A stretch of 64,000 nucleotides of DNA from Codonopsis lanceolata (Eukaryota; Streptophyta; Magnoliopsida; Asterales; Campanulaceae). This document shows, one piece after another, positions 56,501-64,000 of this stretch. How positions within the stretch are numbered: the stretch's first letter is position 1; every line of letters starts with the position of its first letter. Below the pieces are notes generated by a model. It saw only the letters and a program-made list of their open reading frames with translations. It made no database searches and was not told the origin of the DNA. The stretch lies in NCBI GenBank assembly GCA_013146195.2, contig CM028382.1:5552434-5616433 (forward strand), in the 5' to 3' direction. Made by a program: the position numbers and the translations under genes.

Positions 56501-59500
56501 CAACCTCAAATGCAATGAATCTTTCCAAAGAGCTCCACCCTTTCCCCGATGCCTCGCACTCCCACCCCATAAGTAGAATTGACCTCATTAGGGAACCAAA
56601 GAATGATCCCCTTCTCCATACTTACAAACCACCACTTGTCTCCAAAGCCTCCTTGTCTCATGAGATACCTCCACAACCATTTTCCCAAAGAAAGCCTCAT
56701 TAAAGAATTTGAGTTTTCTCGATATTCGACCTCCTCTCAACCCTAGAGCACACTTTTACCCAGTTCACTAAATGAAACTTGTGCTCATTTGTCCGCTCTT
56801 CCCACAAAAATCTCTTTCCAACTTTTCTAATTCGCCTTTATTCAGGCGTGAATCACCAAGAGCGATAAGAAATAGGTCGGTAAATTAGCAAGAGTGTTCT
56901 TGATAAGGACTAATCTCCCCCTCGAAAGGAGTCGACGCTTCCACCCCGCCAATTGCCAAACGCACGACCACCGGATTCCACAACGCCTCGCTTTCGATCG
57001 CACCCTATGGGAAGCCTAAAGTAGTAAGCGGAAGAAAAGCGCATTTACATACCAAATAATGCAACTAGATCCCCAACATTTTCCACAACCCCTACAGAAT
57101 AATTTCACTCTTGGAAATGTTAATACGAAGGCCCTGAACCGCTTGAAAGAATAATAATACCAATCGAAGATACCCCAACCGAGCCTTATCTGCGCCACAA
57201 AAACTAAGGTATCATCTCGCAAAACGAAGATGGGAAACCGACACCTCCCTCTCCCTTCTCCCCACCTTAAAACCACTTATAAGACCTTCCAAAGATCGCC
57301 TCTCTAACATCCCGCTAAGAGCCTCCATAACAACAATAAACGTAAACGGGACAAAGGATCACCTTCGACGCAAGCCCTCGAGCTTGAGAAAACCCCGATG
57401 GTTCCCCATTCACCAAAAGCAGAAGCGAACCGTAGAAATACGTAATCGGATCCATTGAATCCATTTGATACCAAAACCCATCCTTTCCAACATATATAAT
57501 AAAAAGTCCCAGTTCACATTATCATAAGCTTTTCTATATCCAACTTACACAACAACCCCGAACACCGCTTTTCAACTGTCATCCACAACTTCATTGGCAA
57601 TAAAAGACGATCCAAAATCTATCCTTCACAAAGCGCGTCGTGGCCGAAATAATTCTACCCATTATCCTCTTCATTCTTTGGGCTAGCACTTTGGAGATCA
57701 CTTGTAAATGCCACCAACCAAGCTAATCGGCCGAAAGTCTTTCAAATCAAGAGCACCACTCTTTTCTGAATCAAGGCTATGAAAGCAAGATTAAGGCTTT
57801 TCTCAAATCTCGAGACTAGAATGAAAGAACCTGAAACACCTCCATGATATCCCCTTTAATCACCTCCCAACAATCTTTGAAAAAATGCCATAGAAAACCC
57901 ATCGGGGCCTGGTGCTTTATCTCCCTCCATCTTACGTAGCATTGCTGCCACTTCCTCAATCGAAAAGGGACGCTCCAGGACTGCCGAGTCATCAACACTA
58001 ATTCTGTCAAAGACCACACCATCCAAATTAGGTCTCCAATCCTCACTATCTTCATATTGACGCTTATAAAAATTCATGATGCCAACCCTAATCTCTCGCT
58101 AATCCTCTAACAAAGACACCTTCGCCCGATGCGGACCTAATTTTTTTGCTGCTCCACGGATCTTTTCTAAAAACAGATTGTTTTCTGATAGTTCTTTCTA
58201 TTCTAAGATGATAGAGAAGGAAAAAAGCTTGTTCCCATGGAAGGAGATTTGTAAACATAAAATCCCCGGTAGGGTAGTTTTTTTTGTTTGGGAGGCAGTT
58301 AGGGGTGTCATATTGACGGGGGATAACTTGAGATCTCGGGGCTGGATCTATGTTAATCTATGCTGCATGTGCAAAAGTGAGGAGGAGGATGTAAACCATT
58401 TGCTGCTACATTGCTCTATGGCTATGGAGTTATGGACTTCCCTTTTCCTCTCTGCCGATGTTCCGTGGGTTATGCCAGATCGTTATTAATACGCACCGGG
58501 GTTGGCCTTCTTTATCCTAACAAAAGTAGTTTTTTTCGAACGCAGCCCCTTCCGCCTATTTGGTGGACCATACGGAAGAGAGGAACAAAAAGGCTTTCGA
58601 GAATGCTGAATCGATATTGAAGGAATCAAAAAGGCTTTCCTTTCAGATTTGAGATTGAGATCGTGCTTAACCGCCGATCCAACTTCGATGATCCTTTTTG
58701 TAACTAGGTTTGGGTCTTTTGGCTTGTAGTTTTGTTCATGTATACTTCCAGTGTACAAGGACGCGCCACCTTTTTTGATGTCTGTTAATATTACTTATAC
58801 CATATTGTTAGTGAATAAGGGGTATTATAAAAGGGTGTTATGTGTAACTTCTTAATATATGCACATATGTATAAATACCCTAGCCTAACCTTTTTAGGGT
58901 TTAACGCTTCCAAATCATATTCTTCTTCTTCCTTCTCTTATCCGTTTCTTTACATGGTATCAGAGCAGGTTTCTCAATAACAAACTTGGTTTGGTCCACT
59001 TCTATTTTATTTATTTTTATTTTTTTTTTTATTTTCCTTCTCTACATGCAAAGGTAAGGACGTCGAAGTTCCTTTACTACGTCGCCAGCGTGCGATGCTC
59101 TGAGTTGCGGAGTGTGCAACCTTGATTGATCGGCTAGCCGGGTTGTGGTTTGCCGGTTGTGTTTGTGTGCTGAGGTGCGCAAGTTTACATTGCGCGCAAG
59201 GGTTTTGTCGTCGCCGTTTCTTTCGTCTACAAGACGCTTGCGCCTAGTAGTTTGGCCATTTCTGGTTACTTTTGCGACCCACGCGCCATCGATTCGCCGC
59301 CTCTAGCGGCAGGAGAGTAGTTGCCGCCGAAAACTGCCGGAGTCGAGCCACGCGCGTCTGCCGGAATTTCGAAAACTCATCTTTTACAGTTCGCCCAAGT
59401 ATAGGTTGTCTACCCGTGGTTAGTTTTTTTTTTTTACGGATTTGACGTGTGTTGTGCCTCTTGCTTCTTGTTTGGTTTATGTTTTGTTGGGACTCTTCGG

Positions 59501-62500
59501 TTGCGGTATGTCGACTTCGAGATCAAGCTGTTTCGTGATCACCACTCCTAATAAGCTTACGTATAAGAAGCTTGATGGTACAAACTATATGATGTGGACG
59601 TAAGGTGGTTAGTAAGAGTCTTATTGGTATGGAAAAGGGCGATCATCTCACCTAATATTAAAAGCAGTGAAGGTCAAAGGCTTGGATTCGAGATGATGCA
59701 TTACTCTTTGGCCGGATGATGAATTCCATGACTAATAATGTCGCTGAAGTTAGTTTCACATACCGAAGCAATCAAAGATCTTTGGGAGTATTTGGAGGTG
59801 TCAGATTCGGTCGTGATAATCAATCGCCGCTTGATGACTTGTCGATGATGTGTTTCTGAATCAAAGAGATCGCACCGTGACTCAAGATTTCTGCAGACTT
59901 TAAGAAAATGTCTCAGAATGGTGCACTTTGCTTCCAATTACGGCCGATGTTAAGGTGATGCGAGCCAGTAACAACGTGAACAACTCCTTGTCATGGGTTT
60001 TTATCGGCTTGCGCCTGAGTTTGCTACGCGCTGCATTTTGTCGTCGACACTTGCTGCTCTTTATCCGAGGGTTATCTCGCGGGTTTTTACGCACATCTCC
60101 CAAGCCTCCTCCATCGAAGGAGATACGGGTGAGTTTTTCGCCGCACAAGCATGTCATGTGCATCGAAGTTTCGATCATGGTGGTGGTGGTGGGCGCAGAG
60201 GTGGTAGAGGAGGTCGTGGTGGTCGTGGTGGTGATGATGCCCGTGGCCTGGGGCATCAGGATGTCAAGGTATGTTACCATCATGGGACACGGGCATCTCC
60301 GCAACGCAATTGTTGGAAGTTACATGGGAAACCTCGTAACCGATTTGCTAATGTCGCTACTCATCCCGACCACGTTAGTCGGGTCCTCTCCTTTGCCTCG
60401 CGTAAGATGGTTATGATGTCGATGAAGAGTATGCTAGGTATACCCGCTGTTTGTCTCTCAACCGTCTTCATCTTCCTCTTCATACTTTCCTAGAGTCAAT
60501 AAAAGGGCTTGTGTCCCGTTTGAGTTGGTTCATTCTGATGTTTGGGGTCTGTCTTCGGTAGTGTCGAAACTTGGTTATCGGTACTTTGTTACATTTGTCG
60601 ATGATTTTTCACGTGTAACTTGGATTTATTTAATGAGAAATCGTTCCGAGTTATTTCATTTTTGTGGTTTTGTGGCCGAAATTAATACCCGCTTTGGTGT
60701 GCCTATTAAAATTTTCTTGAGCGACAATGCAAAAGAATATTTCTCCACCCCCTTTCTACTTTTATGCATGACAATGGCATGACTCATGAATCCTCTCAGA
60801 CCGATACACCTCAACAAAACGGGTGGCGGAAAGAAAGAATCGCCATCTAATTGAAAGTGCTAGGCTCTTAGCTTTCAAATGCACGCACCTAAGTCATTCG
60901 TCCGATGCGCTTTTTCGCTTGTCATCTTATTAATAGGATGCCATCCTCGGTTCTTGGGGAGATTCCATATCGTGTCTTATATCCTTCCCGCTCGTTGTTT
61001 TCCGTGTCACCGCACCTTTGGCTGTGTTTGCTTTGTTCGCGATCATCGACCTCATATAACCAAGTTGATCCTAAGTCTCTCAAATGTATCTTCCTTGGCT
61101 ACTCTCGGTCTCAAAAAGCATATCGTTGTTTTTCTCCCGAGTTGAATCGTTATCTCGTGTCTTTGATGTCACCTTTTGAATCTCAATCATTCTATCCTCT
61201 CGCCTCACTGACCCATCCTTTCGGACTCGATGATGATTTCCTTGTCTTTCACTTTGTCATCCGGCAGCCCCCGTACCACCTCCCTCGTACCTCCTTATTG
61301 TCCCCCCATTCAGCAAGTTTACTCTCGCCGTCAACGAGAGGGACCTCCTTCTGCACCTCCTGATGTGGTCACTACCGAGCCAGTCCTCTCTTCTGCAGAT
61401 CCTGGCACTCCTGTGCCACCTCTATCTGATCTAGATGTTCCGATTGCTCTTCGCAAAGGTAAGCGTAGTTGTGCACAATATTCCATTGCTGACTACGTTA
61501 GTTATTCTTTGTCTTCTTCTACTTCTTCCTTAATTAATTCTCTTGAGTCTTATCCTATTCCTAAGTGCTGCCTCGAGGCGTTGGCTCATCCTGGTTGGAG
61601 AACCGCCATGGAAGAGGAGATGAAGGCTCTTGAGGAGAATCGACTTGGGATTTGATACCTTTCACGAGAATAAGAAGGCAATTGGTCAGAAGTGGGTTTT
61701 CACGGTGAAAGTGAATCCTGATGGTTCCCTTGCTCGATTGAAGGCTCGTCTGGTTGCGAAGGGTTATGCCCAAACGTATGGTGTGGATTATTCATAAACT
61801 TTCTCTCCAGTTGCGAAGTTGGCTTCTGTTCGGTTGCTTGTTTCTCTTGCTGCATCATACCATGGCCGCTTCACCAACTAGATGTCAAAAATGCTTTTCT
61901 TCATGGTGACCTGCACGAGGAGGTTTATCTTGAACAACCTCCCCGGTTTTGTTGTTCGGGGAGTCGTGGATGGTGTGCAAGTTAAAAAGTCGTTGTATGG
62001 TTCAAATGTCTCCTCGAGCTTGGTTTGGTCGATTTAGTGAAGTTGTGTTAGAGTTTGGCCTTATGCGGTGCAGCGGTGATCATTCGCCTTTTATCGACGC
62101 CCGAAGCAAGGTGTATTCTCTTGGTTGTGTATGTTGATGATATCGTCATTACTGGCGGAGATAGTGTGGGAATTTATGCTCTAAAGTCCTTCCTTCAAGA
62201 GAGATTTCAAACAAAAGATCTTGGGAACCTCAAGTATTTTTGGGAATTGAAGCGTCTGCTCGAAACAAGGCATCTTTCTTTCTCAACGGAAGTATGTATG
62301 TCTTCGGACTTACTTACTAACACCGGGATGTTAGGGGCAAAACCACCGAGACTCCTATGGATGCTAATGTGAAGCTTAGAGATGATGATGGTGAAGAATT
62401 GAATCATCCGAGAGGTATCGCACGCTTGTAGGGAAGTTGAACTATTTAGCCGTGACTAGGCCAGGACATTGCGTTTGCGAGCTAGTAAAGTCGGTCGGTT

Positions 62501-64000
62501 TATGTCGACTCCACGATCTACTCATCTTTGGGAGGGTTGTACAAATCCTCCGATATCTCAAAGGAGCTCAAGGCTGCGGGTTACTTTATCGAGATCATGG
62601 GCACATAAGAGTTGAGGGTTTTTGTGATGCTGATCTGGCTGGATGTCCTATTAGTAAGAAGTCAACCACAGGATATTGTATATTTGTTGGAGGCAACTTA
62701 GTGTCTTGGAAAAGCAAGCAAGCAAAGCAGTGCGGCCGAGGTTGTGTCGAGATCCAGCCATGAGGCGGAATATAGGCCATGGCTCGGTCGACTTGTGAAT
62801 TGATGTGGATTCGCCAAATACTTGAGGAGATGGGGTTTGGTAGTTCAACACCTATGCAACTATGGTGTGACAATCAAGCAGCCATCCATATTGCATCGAA
62901 TCCTGTGTTTCATGAACGCACAAAACATATTGAGGTTGACTGTCATTTCATTCGCGAGAAGCTACAACAAAAGATTATTGTCACAGGCTACGTCAAGTCC
63001 GGTGATCAGCTAGCTGATGTTCTGACAAAGTCGGTGGTTGGAAATAGGTTGCGTTATATGAGTAACAAGCTGGGCATGCATGATATTTATGCTCCAGCTT
63101 GAGGGGGAGTGTTAGTGAATAAGGGATATTATAAAAGGGTGTTATGTGTAACTTCTTAATATATGCACATATGTATAAATACCCTAGCCTAACCTTTTTA
63201 AGGTTTAAGGTTTCCAAATCATATTCTTCTTCCTTCTCTTCTCCGTTTCTTTACACTTATCAAAATAAAAATAAAAATGAAGAAGAGTCTTGTCATTTCC
63301 GCTTTCATCATTTTTCCTAAGAGCTAAGGAAGAAGAAAGCAGGCATTGATGGTCATCTTAGGATTGGAGGATGGAGAAGAAAGAGAGTTAAGCAGCTCAA
63401 AGAAACAAACTCGTTGACGGAAATTGGGTGAGCGAGAGAATAGATTTTAGGTGGGTGCCAAAGTGGGTGTCCATTTAGCCCATCATAATTAATGGCCTCA
63501 AATGGGCATGCCTATTTGCACCCCCTTAAAATTTTGAGTGTGCCCATACCCATTATCTAGTAGGCGGTCTAGGGGCAAATATTGCCACCTCTAGTTGTTA
63601 TTTATTATTGATTTATTTTGACACTAAAAATGTTCTATTTTCAGCAGCATTTAGCACTGGAAGCAGCTCTGAAGTTGATAGGGAAATTTTGGTGCAGCAT
63701 TTGCTTCTTAAAGAGGATGATCAGAAGCTTTTATTGGAACTGCAGAAAAGACTTGCACAAGGTTAGTGTTTGATGTCTCAGATAAGGGTTTAGTGTTTGT
63801 TGACGTTGTCTTTTAATAAATCAAGATCAAGAAACTATGAACTAATATTTATAATTATTTGTCCTTTTGAGAATCATGAAAATATCACTTTAAACAAGTC
63901 ACAAGGGGGATACCCCCAAAAGGGTCAAGGGTTGAGAGTTGAGACTCATAATTAGAGTTGTAGATATTCACTCCCCTATAAAATGGCCACTCAAACTTGC
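53549..64000 (+). CDS. Rhodanese/PpiC-domain protein (STR12-like), 5' part; continues past window
   Basis: The encoded family joins a parvulin-type (PpiC) peptidyl-prolyl isomerase domain to a rhodanese domain and is plastid-targeted. Exon 1 starts at ATG 53549 just after an (AG)n leader. It gives a Ser/Thr-rich, acid-poor N-terminus (MLRSSHLPPAYAALSAIRQS), suitable as a transit peptide. Two donors fit the phase: 53732|53733 (ACG|GTTGG) or 53783|53784 (CAG|GTCTC). Exon 2 (63645-63761) follows TTTTCAG and encodes AFSTGSSSEVDREILVQHLL and LKEDDQKLLLELQKRLAQ, the start of the parvulin domain, ending at donor GTTAGT. The remaining exons are beyond the window. Intron 1 is about 9.9 kb and filled by a transposon nest. 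No lesion is visible. Confidence 0.75.
53784..54439. other. First part of STR12-like intron 1
   Basis: No transposon end or exon was recognised here. Confidence 0.5.
54440..54607 (+). mobile_element. LINE 3'-end fragment
   Basis: SFVEFLNSLSFSHS-like codons are followed by a LINE 3' UTR with TAGGATGCGTCACCTGCTTT and TTATTACTTATCAAAAAA. It belongs to the same family as LINE-D to LINE-K. The 5' limit is approximate. Confidence 0.72.
54698..54830. mobile_element. Small MITE-like inverted repeat (133 bp)
   Basis: TTAGACTATGTTTGGCAACT...CAATTCT at the left pairs with AGAATTGAGTTGCCAAACAT...CCTAA at the right, about 27 bp with few mismatches. TTA/TAA at the outer edges suggests a PIF/Harbinger-type MITE, but no clean direct duplication is seen. 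Confidence 0.65.
55566..58145 (-). mobile_element. LINE-K: 5'-truncated LINE inside LINE-J
   Basis: The plus-strand left end is a T run (poly(A) complement) followed by a LINE 3' UTR (GGTGATGCGTCCTTTGTACA), then zf-RVT and RT sequence reading right to left. It ends near 58145 in the pre-RT linker. Confidence 0.82.
55656..58077 (-). pseudogene. LINE-K ORF2: RT and zf-RVT remnants
   Basis: The pre-RT and RT start are readable at 58077-57816 (MNFYKRQYEDSEDW, GDKAPGPDGFSMAFFQR). The centre (57800-56700) is heavily frameshifted. The C-terminal region is open at 56447-55656: FPWRAVWNSKAPKRVAFFMW and CYLCKASEESVNHLLLHC. It is closely similar to LINE-E, including ELSTDKDCRVS. The RT core cannot be read in one frame, so it is inactive. 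Confidence 0.82.
58178..58620 (+). pseudogene. LINE-J ORF2 C-terminus (zf-RVT)
   Basis: Encodes LFPWKEICKHKIPGRVVFFV, GVILTGDNLRSRGWIYVNLC and the CMCKSEEEDVNHLLLHCS zinc-finger-like motif. It then frameshifts near 58490 toward WWTIRKRGTK. The 3' UTR with TATACTTCCAGTGTACAAGG follows to about 58800. Confidence 0.82.
58806..58954 (+). repeat. Copia 5' LTR (149 bp)
   Basis: TG...CA ends; TATAAATACCC at about 58870-58880 is a likely TATA box. It differs from the 3' LTR at few positions, including a short CTT-repeat length change. Confidence 0.93.
58955..58966 (+). other. Copia primer-binding site
   Basis: TGGTATCAGAGC, complementary to the 3' end of plant initiator tRNA-Met, abuts the 5' LTR. 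Confidence 0.93.
59508..60330 (+). pseudogene. Copia gag
   Basis: The start ATG 59508 gives MSTSRSSCFVITTPNKLTYK, then KLDGTNYMMWT and a stop. YRLAPEFATRCILSSTLAAL-type capsid sequence and a Gly/Arg-rich stretch (60180-60245) precede the knuckle-like CYHHGTRASPQRNCW near 60275-60325. Several frameshifts are present. Confidence 0.78.
60331..61370 (+). pseudogene. Copia protease-integrase region
   Basis: The integrase core begins HSDVWGLSSVVSKLGYRYFV, TFVDDFSRVTWIYLM and FGVPIKIFLSDNAKEYFS at 60525-60770. The frame then breaks, and the C-terminal part reads HLINRMPSSVLGEIPY to KCIFLGYSRSQKAYRCFSPE at 60905-61150. The integrase is split by frameshifts near 60785. No clear protease DTG motif was found. 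Confidence 0.82.
61371..63102 (+). pseudogene. Copia reverse transcriptase and RNase H
   Basis: RT pieces: ALAHPGWRTAMEEEMKALEE (61575-61635), GQKWVFTVKVNPDGS, LKARLVAKGYAQTYGVDYS, LHQLDVKNAFLHGDLHEEVY-type sequence and the catalytic YVDDIVITG (about 62128-62155). RNase H: GFCDADLAGCPISKKSTTGY, CIFVGGNLVSWKSKQ and the C-terminal IREKLQQKIIVTGYVKSGDQ ending at 63102. Frames change at least five times, so it is inactive. Confidence 0.86.
63101..63109 (+). other. Copia polypurine tract
   Basis: GAGGGGGAG lies immediately upstream of the 3' LTR and would prime plus-strand synthesis. Confidence 0.85.
63110..63255 (+). repeat. Copia 3' LTR (146 bp)
   Basis: Close to the 5' LTR, with the same TG...CA ends. 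It is followed by CTTAT and the A-rich LINE-J tail. Confidence 0.93.
63645..63761 (+). CDS. Exon 2 of the STR12-like gene (start of PpiC domain)
   Basis: Acceptor TTTTCAG at 63638-63644 and donor GTTAGTG at 63762 bound a 117-bp exon, open throughout. It encodes STGSSSEVDREILVQHLLLK, then EDDQKLLLELQKRLAQ. The QHLL(L/V)KEDD motif is the first strand and helix of a parvulin domain. Exon 1 joins in phase 1. Confidence 0.78.
63762..64000. other. Start of the next STR12-like intron
   Basis: AT-rich sequence after donor GTTAGT; the acceptor is not reached before the window ends. Confidence 0.6.

Larger units (their letters stand above)
58806..63255 (+). mobile_element. Ty1/Copia LTR retrotransposon, nearly full length but decayed
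   Basis: The 5' LTR (58806-58954) and 3' LTR (63110-63255) both start TGTTAGTGAATAAGG and end TTTCTTTACA. TGGTATCAGAGC directly after the 5' LTR is the primer-binding site for initiator tRNA-Met. GAGGGGGAG before the 3' LTR is the polypurine tract. Flanks CATAT (58801-58805) and CTTAT (63256-63260) form a 5-bp target duplication with one mismatch. It landed in the A-rich 3' tail of LINE-J. Confidence 0.93.
55536..63272 (+). mobile_element. LINE-J: 5'-truncated LINE with 19-bp TSD, itself invaded twice
   Basis: The 19-base direct repeat AAAAATGAAGAAGAGTCTT lies at 55517-55535 and 63273-63291. LINE-J sequence is 55536-55565 (EDKIIWE), then 58146-58800 with ORF2 C-terminus and 3' UTR, then the A-rich tail CAAAATAAAAAT after the Copia element. 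LINE-K (minus) and a Copia element sit inside it. Confidence 0.82.
54902..63593. mobile_element. Non-autonomous hAT element, copy 2, containing nested insertions
   Basis: Ends TAGAGGTGGCAA and TTGCCACCTCTA, with a perfect 8-bp target duplication GTTGTTAT at 54894-54901 and 63594-63601. The subterminal GGGCGGGTA and GTGCCCATTTACTCATTAAC blocks match copy 1 at 12363-13691. Without later insertions only about 936 bp belong to the hAT itself (54902-55535 and 63292-63593). It has no transposase. Confidence 0.9.

Noticed and set aside
55536..58800. Twin-priming (5' inversion) of a single LINE to explain the opposed LINE-K/LINE-J pieces
   Set aside because: The minus-strand piece carries its own 3' UTR and poly(A) complement, so it is a separate insertion.
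59928..60493. Long opposed ORFs with poly-Thr or poly-Val runs
   Set aside because: Shadow frames of the Gly/Arg-rich Copia gag region.

Overview
This window is nuclear DNA from a flowering plant, most likely a eudicot. The signs are AT-rich intergenic DNA, GT-AG introns, plant-type L1 LINEs whose first ORF carries a DUF4283-like domain, hAT, Mutator and Helitron DNA transposons, Copia and Gypsy elements, and exons of plant nuclear genes. There are no bacterial-type operons. A run of exactly 100 Ns at 47686-47785 is a scaffold gap. Most transposon ORFs are broken by stops and frameshifts; I cannot separate real decay from uncorrected assembly indels.

Layout. 1-1966: degenerate hAT transposase gene, cut by the window edge. 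1968-6740: LINE-A (+), split in ORF1 by a solo LTR (4038-6178). 6741-12060: LINE-B (-), split in ORF2 by a second solo LTR (8113-9347). 12363-13691: non-autonomous hAT element with an 8-bp target duplication. 14236-42740 (-): ten recognisable exons of a FANCJ/BRIP1-like DNA helicase, missing its 5' part and carrying several exon lesions. Its introns hold LINE-C and LINE-D (18590-32661, with a Helitron-like insertion and a long-TIR element inside LINE-C), LINE-E to LINE-H (33345-39955) and LINE-I (41385-41888). 43067-43908 (-): a two-exon gene for mitochondrial ribosomal protein S10 whose first exon is the targeting presequence of a mitochondrial small heat-shock protein. 44611-47650 (+): degenerate MULE with an OTU-like domain. 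After the gap, 47786-52171 (-): degenerate Ty3/Gypsy element with one LTR. 53549-64000 (+): 5' part of a rhodanese/PpiC (STR12-like) gene. Its first intron of about 9.9 kb contains a nest: hAT element > LINE-J > LINE-K and a Copia element.

Three host genes are visible. The rps10 gene looks intact and is the most notable: a mitochondrial gene moved to the nucleus and fitted with a borrowed import signal. The STR12-like gene continues past the right edge. The FANCJ-like locus looks like a relic. Several insertions have target-site duplications that let the order of events be read, and in two cases removal of a solo LTR plus one duplication copy restores the LINE reading frame exactly.
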